A DNA stretch of 64,000 nucleotides from Nonomuraea rubra (GTDB taxonomy: Bacteria > Actinomycetota > Actinomycetes > Streptosporangiales > Streptosporangiaceae): positions 1,037,001 through 1,101,000 of the forward strand of contig NZ_JACHMI010000001.1 in the NCBI RefSeq assembly GCF_014207985.1, in the 5' to 3' direction. This document shows, piece by piece, positions 45,156 to 53,780 of the stretch. The position numbers were made by a program, and so were the translations under genes. Positions within the stretch are counted from its first letter, which is position 1, and every line of letters starts with the position of its first letter. Below the pieces are notes generated by a model. It made no database searches. It worked only from the letters and a program-made list of their open reading frames with translations, and was not told the origin of the DNA.

Positions 45156-45693
45156 AGCCGACGGCGGTGAAGAACCAGAACGACGAGGTCAGCCAGAGCC
45201 CCACGAGCGCCGTGAACGCCAGCCCGCCGAGCACGGGCAGCGTCCAGCCCGGCGTGTCGCGCTTGGGCAGGGCCAGCATCTTCGCGGTGAACACGCCGTA
45301 GAAGAAGCAGCCGAGCAGCGAGTGCGCGAGCACGCGCGGGACGTCGTACTGCAGGCCGAGGGCGTACAGGCAGTGGAAGGCGACCGGGATCGTGAGCACG
45401 AACGCCAGCCGGCCCGACCAGCGGTGCACGGCGGGCGGGATCGTGATCCCGAGCTTGCCCCACATCGACAGGGCCGAGACCACCTGCACGATCGCCAGCA
45501 CGAACGCGCCGGTGGTCAGCCACACCTTCATCGGCAGCGCCGCGGAGAAGCCCGCCACGCCGACGGCGAACCCGGTCGGCGTGTGCGCCCGCCCGTAGAC
45601 GCCCAGCGCGAGCACCACGAGGCCGCCGATGAGCAGCGGCACCAGTAACGAGGTCGCGCTGGGGGTGCGGCGCTGCTGGTGGATGGCGGTCAT
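45145..45693 (-). CDS. DUF6529 membrane protein, possible heme-binding cytochrome b-like
   Basis: 182 residues with five hydrophobic helices. Histidines placed at helix ends (IPPAVHRWSGRLAF, PVAFHCLYALG, RVLAHSLLGCFFYG) resemble the heme ligands of small cytochrome b561-like or ferric-reductase-like domains; heme binding is inference. The family usually sits beside genes for exported redox proteins. ATG 45693 overlaps the stop of the upstream secreted protein by 4 bp, so the two are made together. Confidence 0.72.
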   Translation of the reverse strand: MTAIHQQRRTPSATSLLVPLLIGGLVVLALGVYGRAHTPTGFAVGVAGFSAALPMKVWLTTGAFVLAIVQVVSALSMWGKLGITIPPAVHRWSGRLAFVLTIPVAFHCLYALGLQYDVPRVLAHSLLGCFFYGVFTAKMLALPKRDTPGWTLPVLGGLAFTALVGLWLTSSFWFFTAVGFKV

Positions 45694-46403
45694 TGCATCT
45701 CCTCGATGAAGCCGTCGACGTCCTCGGGGTTGACGGTGGTGCCGTCCACGGTGACGGGGGCGGTGGGCTGCTCGCTGTCGAGCTGCGGGATGTCGAGCTG
45801 CTCCTCCCCGGCGAAGGCGGCGCCGACCTGGTAGTAGCCGCCGTTCGGGTTCTTGATCATGATCCAGCCGGCGCGCAGCCTGGCACCCCTGACGATCGCG
45901 GTGGCCCGGTACAGGCCCGACGGCTTGACCACCGTGGGGGCCGTGAAGTCCCACTTCTTGCCGCCGACGGAAACCCAGCCCTCGGCGCGGCCGCCGCCCA
46001 GTTCGGCCGTCACCTTGGAGCCGGCGTTCGCCACGCCCTTGAGCTGGAGGTCGCCGTCGGACTCCGAGCCCTTGAACCAGGCCTCGGTCTTGCCGTCGCA
46101 GAAGTAGCCGATGGCCTTGCCGTTCCTGATGGAGATGGCGATGAGCGCGCCGTTGCCCTTCACCCGGCCGCCGTAGTCCGCCTTGGCGATCTTCTTGGCC
46201 GCCGTCTGCGACGGAGAGGGCGACGGTGCCGCGGTGTTCTGCTCCTCCGGCGGTGCCTCGGTGGGTGCCTCGGCGGGTGCTTCGGCAGCGGTGCCGGCGG
46301 CCGTTTCCTCGGCCGCGGGTGTCGCGATGGTGCTGGCGACACCGAGCCCCACGGCGAGCACTGCTCCCGCCGCGAGGGTGATGACAGGTCCCAGCCTTGA
46401 CAT
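45690..46403 (-). CDS. Exported protein of unknown function with Pro/Ala linker
   Basis: 237 residues. Signal peptide or anchor (VITLAAGAVLAVGLGVAST), a 45-residue Ala/Glu/Pro linker (about 28-70), then a compact beta-rich domain (VKGNGALIAISIRNGKAIGYFCDGK; AELGGGRAEGWVSVGGKKWDFTA) and an acidic tail. A single cysteine (YFCDG) in the mature part is notable next to a possible cytochrome gene. No Rieske or CxxCH heme motif is present. First gene of a two-gene unit with DUF6529. Confidence 0.7.
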   Translation of the reverse strand: MSRLGPVITLAAGAVLAVGLGVASTIATPAAEETAAGTAAEAPAEAPTEAPPEEQNTAAPSPSPSQTAAKKIAKADYGGRVKGNGALIAISIRNGKAIGYFCDGKTEAWFKGSESDGDLQLKGVANAGSKVTAELGGGRAEGWVSVGGKKWDFTAPTVVKPSGLYRATAIVRGARLRAGWIMIKNPNGGYYQVGAAFAGEEQLDIPQLDSEQPTAPVTVDGTTVNPEDVDGFIEEMQ

Positions 46404-46502
46404 GGACTGCTCCCAGGGTCGAATTGCCTACGACTCCGAGCATCCGCCTAAAACGGTGGACCGTCTGTGAACTAATGCGCATCAAGCGGACAGAATGGAG
46501 AT

Positions 46503-47489
46503 ATGCAAGAAAATCCGGGGCCCCACCTTCCGTACGGTCCTCAGGCGGCCGGGTACCCGTACCCGCAGCAGGCGCCGCCCTGGTTCGTGGCCGTCCCGCG
46601 TGGAGCCCGGTTCGACCATCTCGCCGCGATTCCGGGCGTCCGCCCGTGGCGGGCGATCGTCGGCACGCTGATCGTCGGCGCCGGGTTCCTGGCGATCGGC
46701 GTCGTGGTCGTCATCTCGTTCATGCTGGGGACGGAGCTGTTCGGGCTGCCCGAGGCGGTGGACCCCGAGACGGGGGTGCCGCGGGGCACCGCGTACGGGC
46801 TGGCCATGACGCTGCTGTCCATCGCGCCCGTGCTGCTGCTCGTGCAGGGCACGGCGGCGCTCGTCCAGCGGCGCCGCCCGGGGACGCTCTCGTCCGTGGC
46901 GGGGCGGCTGCGCTGGTCCTGGATGGCGTGGTGCGGGGCGCTGGCCGTGCTGGCGCTGGCGCTCGGGCAGGGGGCCCAGTATCTCGCCCTGTCGCTCTCC
47001 GGCCTGGACGCGGGCATGTTCGGGTGGACCGGCTGGTCGGCCTTCCTGCCGCTGATCATCGTGATCGTGCTGCTGGTGCCGTTCCAGGCCGCGGCCGAGG
47101 AGTACGTCTTCCGTGGCTGGTTCATGCAGGCGGTGGGGGCGCACGTGCGCAGCCCCGTCTGGGGCATCCTCATCGGGTCGGCGCTGTTCGCGTCGCTGCA
47201 CGGGTACTCGTGGGCGGGGCTGGTGGACGTGTTCGCGTTCGGGGCGGTGATGGCGTGGCTGGCGGTGCGTACGGGCGGGCTGGAGGCGCCGATCGCGCTG
47301 CACGTGGTGAACAACGTGGTGGCCTTCGGGATCAGCGCGGCGGCGGGGGATCTGGAGGACGCGCTGGATCAGGCGAAGGTGCCGGTGCCGTGGCAGGCGT
47401 TGGCGGGGACCGTGGTGCAGCTCGGGGTGTATGCGTTTGGTGTGATGTATCTAGCCAAAAAGCAGTCAATTAGGACTATTTCGGAATAA
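46503..47489 (+). CDS. CPBP family intramembrane metalloprotease (CAAX protease-like)
   Basis: 328 residues. Proline-rich start, then about seven transmembrane helices. The catalytic motifs are EEYVFRG (motif 1, paired glutamates), FASLHGYSW (motif 2 histidine) and HVVNNVVAF (motif 3 His and Asn). The family includes Rce1-like prenyl-protein proteases and bacteriocin-immunity proteins; the bacterial substrate is generally unknown. ATG 46503 with GGAG directly upstream. 170 bp of apparently empty sequence follow. Confidence 0.9.
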   Translation: MQENPGPHLPYGPQAAGYPYPQQAPPWFVAVPRGARFDHLAAIPGVRPWRAIVGTLIVGAGFLAIGVVVVISFMLGTELFGLPEAVDPETGVPRGTAYGLAMTLLSIAPVLLLVQGTAALVQRRRPGTLSSVAGRLRWSWMAWCGALAVLALALGQGAQYLALSLSGLDAGMFGWTGWSAFLPLIIVIVLLVPFQAAAEEYVFRGWFMQAVGAHVRSPVWGILIGSALFASLHGYSWAGLVDVFAFGAVMAWLAVRTGGLEAPIALHVVNNVVAFGISAAAGDLEDALDQAKVPVPWQALAGTVVQLGVYAFGVMYLAKKQSIRTISE

Positions 47490-47659
47490 ATCCGGCGCGG
47501 GGTGCGGGGAATCTCGCTAGAGAGGTCTCGTAATTCCGGCTGAGTCATGCTGGTCTGGATGCTGTCGGGACGGCACGGACCTCCGCGCCGCCATGGAACG
47601 GTCCGCGAACGCGGCCTCGGATCTGCCTGTACGACGAGCTCGACTAGGAGGTACGGCGC

Positions 47660-50600
47660 GTGGCCTCCGGCCCCAGCGAACCGCCACGGCGACCGCCGGA
47701 AGACGACGACCCTCGCTCCGAGGGCGCGTCCGAGCCCCATTCCCCCTCGGACGAGCCCAGGATCAGCCACTCGCCGCCCGGTCCCACCGACGACCGGGCC
47801 AGGGGTTTACCGCTGACCTCGCCCTGGGGCATGCCGCCGTTCGCCGCTCCCATCCCGGACGACGAGCCGCAGGAGCTGCCCAAGGGGCGCAGGCCGTACA
47901 CCTCGCCGACGGCGGAGCCCGAGGACGAGCCACGCCGGCGCCGCCGCATCGTCAACCGGCCCGACAAACTGGTCGCCGGCACCCCGCTCCGCCCGGAGCC
48001 CGCCACACCGCAGCCTGACGCTCCCGGCGAGCCCCGGCCCGACACGCCCACGCCCCGCCCGGACGCCTCCGACACGCCCCAGGCTGGCGCCCCCGACGTG
48101 CCTCGGGCGGGCGCCGACGAGAGTCCCGGGGCCCATGCCGGGTCGCGGCCCTACGCGGGCGATGTGCCTCCGCCCGGGTCCGAGGCGGCCGCGTCCCGGG
48201 CGGGCACCCACGACGCACCTGAGGCGGGCGCCGACGACGCGCCCCAGGCTGGTGCCGACGAGAGTCCCGGGGCCGGCGCCGGGTCGCGGGCGGGTGTCGG
48301 CGAGTGGCCCGGGTCCGAGGCCGGGGCGCGGCCCTACGTCCGGAACCTGCCCCTGCCCGAGGCTCCGCAGGTGCCCAGGCCGCGTCCCGAGGGTGACGCG
48401 GTGGCGCCGCACCACGGGGTGGCGGCGGGCAACGGGGAGGGGCGGGACCGTACGCCGCCGTACCGGCTGGTGTATCCCGTGCCGGCCGGGGAAGGCCGCG
48501 GCGAGGAGCGGGACGAGGAGCGCGGGGAGGAGCGCGGGGAGGAGCGCGGCGAGGAGCGGGACGACACCGAGGTGCGGCGCGTCGGGCGGCCCCCCGCGGG
48601 CCGTCCCACCAGACCGGACCTGCTGGTCGCGAGCGGCCCGGCGGGCGCGCAGGGCCCGGGCGGCCGGCACCACCGCGGTCCGGCCCCCGCCGCCGTGCGC
48701 AGGTCAGGCCCCGCCCGCCGGGGCAGCAGGGCGATCCCGATCGTGCTGACCGTCGCCGCGGCCGTCCTGGTGGCCACCGGCGTGCTCGTCTGGCAGTGGA
48801 ACGACGACGACGCCGCCGGCCTGCGCCTGGAGGCGGGCACCGGACGTTCGGGGGACGAGCTGTTCACGGTCCCCGCCGCCGGCGTCGGCACCGACCAGAA
48901 GCTCAACGACATGACCTCGGTGGGCCGCGCCGTGGTGGCGGTCGGCAGCGACACGACCAGCCCCACCCCGCGCCCGCTGTTCCTGTTCTCCCCCGACGGC
49001 GGCAAGAACTGGCGGCTCGGCCAGGTCAACGGCGCCTCCACGGCCATCGTGCGGCGCGTGGTCGGCGGCGAGGGCAGGTGGCTGGCCAGCGGCGGCGACG
49101 AGAGCGCCGGCGAGCGCGGCCTGTGGACCAGCGCCGACGGTTACAGCTGGACGGCCGTGGAGGCGTCGGGGCTGGCCGCGTTCCGCGCGGGTGACCGGAT
49201 CGAGGACATCGCGCGGACCGGGTCCGGGTTCGTCGCGGTCGGGCGTACGACGGGAGACGACGGCGGCACGGGACCGGCGGCCTGGCGCTCGGCCGACGGC
49301 CGGGCCTGGGAGCGCGTCGAGACGAGGGAGCTGGGAGTCCGGGAGCTCAAGGCCGTGGTGGCCAAGGGCGACACGGTCGTGGCCATCGGAGTACCCGCGG
49401 ACGGCGAGGGATCGCGGGTGCTGCGCTCGGCGAACGGCGGGCGTGACTGGCAGGCGACCGGCTTCCAGCTCCCCGAGGCCACCGATCCCCGCGCGGGGAC
49501 GGTGGCGGTGCTGCCCAAACGGTTCGTGCTGGTGCCGACGCGGCGGCGTACGGTCGAGGGCGACGTGCGCGTCTACTGCTCGCCGACCGGGGCGCAGTGG
49601 TCGCAGTGCGGCTCCATCGAAGGGCTCGCCCCCGAGAGCGTCGGCGTGGAGTCGGTGATCTCGTACCCGTCGGGCGTGGCCGCGATCAGCCCAGGCGGGA
49701 TGGGCACGTACACGGTGCTGACCACCACGGACGGGCGTTCGTGGACGAAACGGGCCGATCTCGGCAACCTGACGGGCGCGACGCTGCGCGGGTTCACGAT
49801 CTCCGACGGCGGCACCCTGTTCGCCGGCGGCGACCGCGCGGCCTCCGACGTCGACAACCAGCTCGTGCTCATGGCCGCGCCCGCGCGCGGCGACGCCTCG
49901 CGCGTGCAGCTCGGCGAGGTGGAGGGCCTGACCAGGATCGCCCGCGAGACGAACGCGCTGGCCGGACACGGCGGCCGATACGTGGCCGTGGGCTCCGCCT
50001 CGGGCGACGCCGGCCTGTGGACGATCAGGAACTGGCAGAGCTGGAAGTCGATGAGCCTGGGCGGCACCGGCAGGCAGACGCTCGAGGACGTCGCGTACGG
50101 CAGCCGCGGCTGGCTCGCGGTCGGCGGCACCGAGCCGAACGTCGGCGTCACCGACCCCCTCCTCGTCACCTCCGCCGACGGCGAGAGCTGGAAGCGGGTC
50201 GACGTCACCGGCGACCTGGCCCGCCGCCAGGACCATCCCTACCTGCGCACCGACGTGGTCACCGCGGGCAAGGAGGGCTACGTGCTGGCCGGGCAGTCGA
50301 GGGACCAGGCGGGCACGGTCGGCGCGGCCATGTGGTTCACGCCGGACATGCGCAAGTACACCCGCTCCAACAAGCTGCCGCAGGGCGGCGCGGGCGTGCG
50401 GGTGCACGACGCGATCGCGAGCGGCGACGGGTACCTGGCCGTGGGCGGCTCCGGCGACGCCGACCAGGAGCGCACCGTGGTCTGGCACTCGGAGGACGGC
50501 GTGAACTGGACCGCGCGCGAGAGCGTGGCCCCGCCGGACACCACGTCGGCCGGGCTCCGGCGGATCACCGCGTACCAGGGCAAGCTGGTGGCGATCGGCA

Positions 50601-50971
50601 CGGCGCTGACCGATGGGGCGCGCCGCGCGTTCGCCGCCGTCTCGGAGGACGAGGGCCAGACCTGGGAGACGGCCTGGCTGCCCGCCGACCGGGCGGCGGC
50701 CGTGTACGACCTGGCCGCGGCGCAGGAGGGCCTGGTGGCGGTCGGCTGGCACGGCGTGCCGGGCGAGGGCGACAGCGCGGCCTGGACGTCGCAGGACGGG
50801 CTGTCGTGGAACCGCATGGCGCTCACCCAGGACCGCCTGGCGGGCCAGGGGACGCAGTGGTTGTCGGCGGTGGCCGTGGACGGGGCGGAGGTCGTGGCGC
50901 TCGGCCGGTCCACGACGTACAGCGCCGACCACCTGATCCTGTGGACGTCGAGCCTGACGTCGAACAGGTAG
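47660..50971 (+). CDS. Giant one-pass membrane protein with external beta-propeller-like repeats
   Basis: 1103 residues. The inner N-terminus (about 1-350) is disordered: Pro/Ala/Asp-rich repeats (AGADESPGA, TPRPDASDTP types) and a run of GEER units. One transmembrane helix (AIPIVLTVAAAVLVATGVLVW, about 355-375) follows. The outer 720 residues contain many Asp-box/BNR-like strands (FSPDGGKNWRLG, TSADGYSWTAVE, RSADGRAWERVE, TSADGESWKRVD, HSEDGVNWTARE, TSQDGLSWNRM), which predict one or two beta-propellers with possible glycan or protein binding. GTG 47660 has TAGGAGG 8 nt upstream. No kinase or protease motif. Role unknown; perhaps a surface receptor or wall sensor. Confidence 0.78.
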   Translation: MASGPSEPPRRPPEDDDPRSEGASEPHSPSDEPRISHSPPGPTDDRARGLPLTSPWGMPPFAAPIPDDEPQELPKGRRPYTSPTAEPEDEPRRRRRIVNRPDKLVAGTPLRPEPATPQPDAPGEPRPDTPTPRPDASDTPQAGAPDVPRAGADESPGAHAGSRPYAGDVPPPGSEAAASRAGTHDAPEAGADDAPQAGADESPGAGAGSRAGVGEWPGSEAGARPYVRNLPLPEAPQVPRPRPEGDAVAPHHGVAAGNGEGRDRTPPYRLVYPVPAGEGRGEERDEERGEERGEERGEERDDTEVRRVGRPPAGRPTRPDLLVASGPAGAQGPGGRHHRGPAPAAVRRSGPARRGSRAIPIVLTVAAAVLVATGVLVWQWNDDDAAGLRLEAGTGRSGDELFTVPAAGVGTDQKLNDMTSVGRAVVAVGSDTTSPTPRPLFLFSPDGGKNWRLGQVNGASTAIVRRVVGGEGRWLASGGDESAGERGLWTSADGYSWTAVEASGLAAFRAGDRIEDIARTGSGFVAVGRTTGDDGGTGPAAWRSADGRAWERVETRELGVRELKAVVAKGDTVVAIGVPADGEGSRVLRSANGGRDWQATGFQLPEATDPRAGTVAVLPKRFVLVPTRRRTVEGDVRVYCSPTGAQWSQCGSIEGLAPESVGVESVISYPSGVAAISPGGMGTYTVLTTTDGRSWTKRADLGNLTGATLRGFTISDGGTLFAGGDRAASDVDNQLVLMAAPARGDASRVQLGEVEGLTRIARETNALAGHGGRYVAVGSASGDAGLWTIRNWQSWKSMSLGGTGRQTLEDVAYGSRGWLAVGGTEPNVGVTDPLLVTSADGESWKRVDVTGDLARRQDHPYLRTDVVTAGKEGYVLAGQSRDQAGTVGAAMWFTPDMRKYTRSNKLPQGGAGVRVHDAIASGDGYLAVGGSGDADQERTVVWHSEDGVNWTARESVAPPDTTSAGLRRITAYQGKLVAIGTALTDGARRAFAAVSEDEGQTWETAWLPADRAAAVYDLAAAQEGLVAVGWHGVPGEGDSAAWTSQDGLSWNRMALTQDRLAGQGTQWLSAVAVDGAEVVALGRSTTYSADHLILWTSSLTSNR

Positions 50972-51037
50972 GGCCACCGCCGGGAGAGCACCTCCCACTC
51001 GGTCAGGGCCGCCCGGGGAGCACGTCCCACTCGGCCA
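50971..51037. repeat. 35/32-bp tandem duplication at the end of the Nudix gene
   Basis: 50971-51005 and 51006-51037 are near copies (both contain TCCCACTCGG and CAGGGCC type blocks). The second copy codes for the Nudix C-terminus; the first lies beyond its stop codon at 51003-51005 and abuts the stop of the giant protein gene. Confidence 0.75.
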
Positions 51038-51404
51038 GGGCCGCCAGCAGGCCCTCCGACAGCGGCAGCCGCTCCAGCTCGGCGCGGCCGAACCAGCCCA
51101 CGCCCGCCGCGTCGTCCCCGGCGGCGGGCGTCCCGGCGGTCACGGTGGCGAGGTAGTCGCGGATCACGTACGTGACCCCGCCGGGCCCCGGCCGGTCCAC
51201 CGTGCCGGCCAGCCGGCCCACCTCCACGCGCAGCCCGGTCTCCTCCAGCACCTCCCGCCGCACCCCCGCCTCGTCGGACTCGCCGGGCTCCAGCCGCCCG
51301 CCGGGAACGGACCACAGGCCCTTGCCGGGCGGGCGACCCCGCTGGACGAGAAGCAGCCGGCCGGAGGCGTCGAAGATGATCGCGCCCACACAATTTACGC
51401 GCAC
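51003..51404 (-). CDS. Nudix hydrolase
   Basis: 133 residues. The Nudix box is complete: GGRLEPGESDEAGVRREVLE followed by ETGL (Gx5Ex7REUxEExGU, with the two-Glu end EETG), preceded by WSVPGG. Such enzymes hydrolyse nucleoside diphosphate derivatives such as oxidised dNTPs, ADP-ribose or NADH; the short length and N-terminal AIIFDASGRLLLVQRGRPP favour a MutT-like sanitizer. TAATCT (51412-51417, minus strand) lies 7 nt before GTG 51404: leaderless. Convergent with the giant protein gene, separated by a duplicated 3' segment. Confidence 0.88.
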   Translation of the reverse strand: MRVNCVGAIIFDASGRLLLVQRGRPPGKGLWSVPGGRLEPGESDEAGVRREVLEETGLRVEVGRLAGTVDRPGPGGVTYVIRDYLATVTAGTPAAGDDAAGVGWFGRAELERLPLSEGLLAALAEWDVLPGRP

Positions 51405-51478
51405 ATGACCAAGATTACGACGGGATAACGGCCGCCGCCCTTGACGTGGCCGTGCCGGAGAAAGCACCGTGGGTAGTT

Positions 51479-52105
51479 GTGAGAGCGGCTCCAACCTGTC
51501 CACGGTGCTTTGGCCCGCTTCACGGGCCGAGCGCCTGGTCGAGTGCGTTTCGATGTGACACGCACGGCGATGTCCTGCCGTATCAGCCTCCGTGGCCGCC
51601 GACCAGCACCGCGCTAGAGGCGATACGCAAGAGCTCAGTCGTGCCCGTGTGGCTGCCCTGGCCGTTGCCCGCCGGCTGGCTGGTGACCGGCTTCGGCGAG
51701 GTGGGCGACCAGCGGACCGGCGCGCGCGCCAGCCTGGTCGCGCTGACCGGGCCGTCGCTGACGGAGGGGCCGGCGGATCTGGTGGTGATCGCCGAGGAAC
51801 CGGGCATCGGGCTGGGCGCCGCGTTCGCCGGGCTCGACGGGCCCGACCCCGGCGAGGGGTTCGACTCCGGCCCGCCGAACGCGAAGATCGCCGTGCTCGG
51901 TCATCCCACCGCGCTGTGGTGCGTGGACGGCCAGGACGACAGGGCCGTCTACGCGGGCGAGGCGATGGGCAACTGGCTGTGGGCGATCGCCTGGCCGGCC
52001 GACGCCGGATGCATGATCGCGCTGGCCGAGCTGTCGCTGCTCGACGCCCGTGACCACGAGCTGGACGTGCCGTTCGGGGCCTTTTCCCCCAGACTCGAAG
52101 ATTAG
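51479..52105 (+). CDS. DUF6758 family protein with zinc-ribbon-like start
   Basis: 208 residues. It begins with CPRCFGPLHGP and later FRCDTHGDV, a CxxC...CxxH set that may bind zinc. The body reads VPVWLPWPLPAGWLVTGFGEVGD, VVIAEEPGIGLGAAFAGLDGPDPG, AKIAVLGHPTALWCV and YAGEAMGNWLWAIAWP, the pattern of the actinobacterial DUF6758 family. Function unknown. GTG 51479 is chosen because the family starts just before the first CxxC; TTGACG at 51451 may be a -35 element. It is followed at 40 bp by the MBL-fold gene, a constant neighbour in actinomycetes. Confidence 0.8.
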   Translation: MRAAPTCPRCFGPLHGPSAWSSAFRCDTHGDVLPYQPPWPPTSTALEAIRKSSVVPVWLPWPLPAGWLVTGFGEVGDQRTGARASLVALTGPSLTEGPADLVVIAEEPGIGLGAAFAGLDGPDPGEGFDSGPPNAKIAVLGHPTALWCVDGQDDRAVYAGEAMGNWLWAIAWPADAGCMIALAELSLLDARDHELDVPFGAFSPRLED

Positions 52106-52145
52106 CGATTCGCGCTGTCAGGGGAACGGACTAGAGTTCGGAAGC

Positions 52146-52856
52146 GTGACAGCGCGTATCGAGCGAGTGGTGACCGAAGGCGTCGTCGACATCGACGGCA
52201 CCGAGCACAAGGTCGAGAACAACACCTGGATCGTGGGTGACGACGACGAGGTGATCGTCATTGACGCCTCGCGTGACGCCGACAAGATCCTGGAGCAGGT
52301 CGGCGAGCGGGAGGTGCTGGCCGTCATCTGCACGGCGGGCCTGCCCGACCACGTGGGGGCCGCCATCGAGGTGGCCAGCAGGGACGAGGCCGTCGTCGCC
52401 CTGCACCCCAAGGACAAGCCCCTGTGGCGGGAGACCTGGCGCGAGACCTGGCCCGACATCGACATGGAGGACGACGGCATCTTCGGCGTGGCCGACGTCC
52501 AGCTCGACGTCATGGAGACGCCCGGCGTCTCGCCCGGCGGCGTGTCGCTCTACTGCGAGGCGCTCGGGGCCGTGTTCACCGGCAAGGCCCTGCAGGCCGA
52601 CGGCCCCGGCAAGCTGGGCGGCGAGTATCCGGCCCTGGCCGACCAGCTCACCTCGATCGGCGGGCGGCTGTTCACGCTGCCCGGCGACACGCGGGTGCTG
52701 GCCGCGCACGGCGACGAGGTCACCATCGGCGACCTGGAGCCGCACTTCGACGACTGGGTCTCGGGCTCGCTGACCCGCGTCGACACCGAGGCCGAGAGCG
52801 ACGGCCCGCTCACCGACGGCACCAGGATCTCCGGGATCAAGCTGGGCGACGACTAG
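52146..52856 (+). CDS. MBL-fold protein with lost metal ligands (probable pseudo-enzyme)
   Basis: 236 residues with the metallo-beta-lactamase fold layout: NNTWIVGDDDEVIVIDASRD, then CTAGLPDHVGAA, METPGVSPGGVSLY, VFTGKALQ and AAHGDEVTIG. In active relatives these read THxHxDH, HTPGHSPG, TGDxLF and GHGxxTTIG. Here Ala64 and Leu66 replace the two first histidines, Val128 the next and Lys147 the bridging aspartate; only Asp68, His69 and His188 remain. A dinuclear metal site is therefore unlikely. TAGAGT (52132-52137) lies 8 nt before GTG 52146: leaderless. The RecB-type nuclease gene begins at the next base after its stop. Confidence 0.85.
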   Translation: MTARIERVVTEGVVDIDGTEHKVENNTWIVGDDDEVIVIDASRDADKILEQVGEREVLAVICTAGLPDHVGAAIEVASRDEAVVALHPKDKPLWRETWRETWPDIDMEDDGIFGVADVQLDVMETPGVSPGGVSLYCEALGAVFTGKALQADGPGKLGGEYPALADQLTSIGGRLFTLPGDTRVLAAHGDEVTIGDLEPHFDDWVSGSLTRVDTEAESDGPLTDGTRISGIKLGDD

Positions 52857-53765
52857 GTGTCCGTGCAGGGGCAGCTTCCGCTGGAAGGGATGCCGCGGCG
52901 GCTCTACTCGTGCACGCCGTCGCGGTTGAACACCTGGCTCGACTGCCGCCGCCGCTACCGGTTCACCTACCTCGACCGGCCGCAGCCGTCCAAGGGGCCC
53001 GCCTGGGCGCACAACAGCGTGGGCGCGAGCGTGCACAACGCGCTGGCGGGCTGGTGGCGGGAGCCGTACGACCGCAGGACCCCGCTGACGGCGGCCATCC
53101 TGCTCACGAACGGGTGGATCACCGAGGGGTTCAGGGACGCCGAGCAGTCGGGACGCTGGCTGGGCCGGGCCCGCGACCTCGTGTCCGGATATGTCGCGAC
53201 CTTGGATCCGTCCGACGACCCGGTCGGCGTCGAGCGCACGGTCGCCACGCGGACCAAGGTCATCGCCCTGTCCGGCCGCATCGACCGGCTCGACCGGCGC
53301 GGCGACGAGCTGGTCGTGGTCGACTACAAGACCGGCCGCCGCCCGCTCACGCAGGACGACGCCCGCTCCTCGCTGGCCCTGGCCGTGTACGCCGTCGCGG
53401 CCTCGACCATGATGCGCACCCCGTGCCGCACGGTCGAGCTGCACCACCTGCCCACCGGCGAGGTCGTCGAGTGGCGGCACACCGAGGAGTCCCTGGCCCG
53501 TCACCTGAGCCGCGCGGAAGAGGTCGCCATGGAGGCGTCCGAGGCTGACGACCGCTACCGGGCCGTCGTGGGCGAGCGGTCAGGGCCGCGCCGGCCTCCC
53601 GGCGAGCGGCAGACGATCGGCCCGGCCGAGGTGCCCGCCGACGTCGACAAGCTGTTCGCGCCCAGCCCCGGGCCGATCTGCTCCTGGTGCGACTTCCGCC
53701 GCCACTGCCCCGAGGGCCAGGCCGCCGGTCCCGAACGCCAACCTTGGGATGGTCTGGCCGAATAG
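52857..53765 (+). CDS. RecB/Cas4-type PD-(D/E)XK nuclease with Fe-S cysteines
   Basis: 302 residues. Nuclease core: Asp143 in SGRIDRLD, then VVVDYKTGR (Asp156, Lys158), and a glutamine-like motif in SLALAVYAVAAS. Cys30 (LDCRRRYRF) with Cys275, Cys278 and Cys284 (CSWCDFRRHC) form the set that in AddB/Cas4-like proteins binds a [4Fe-4S] cluster. No helicase domain is attached. GTG 52857 starts directly after the MBL-fold stop TAG, so the two are co-translated. Likely DNA end-processing exonuclease; partners unknown. Confidence 0.88.
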   Translation: MSVQGQLPLEGMPRRLYSCTPSRLNTWLDCRRRYRFTYLDRPQPSKGPAWAHNSVGASVHNALAGWWREPYDRRTPLTAAILLTNGWITEGFRDAEQSGRWLGRARDLVSGYVATLDPSDDPVGVERTVATRTKVIALSGRIDRLDRRGDELVVVDYKTGRRPLTQDDARSSLALAVYAVAASTMMRTPCRTVELHHLPTGEVVEWRHTEESLARHLSRAEEVAMEASEADDRYRAVVGERSGPRRPPGERQTIGPAEVPADVDKLFAPSPGPICSWCDFRRHCPEGQAAGPERQPWDGLAE

Positions 53766-53780
53766 CGGTAGGGGACCCAT

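Noticed and set aside
48490..48570. Short GA-rich repeat (GCGGGGAGGAGC type) as a regulatory repeat
   Set aside because: In frame and encodes GEER units of the giant membrane protein; explained by coding.
52424..53548. 374-codon frame across the MBL-fold and nuclease genes
   Set aside because: Spans two well-supported genes in another frame and has no motif.
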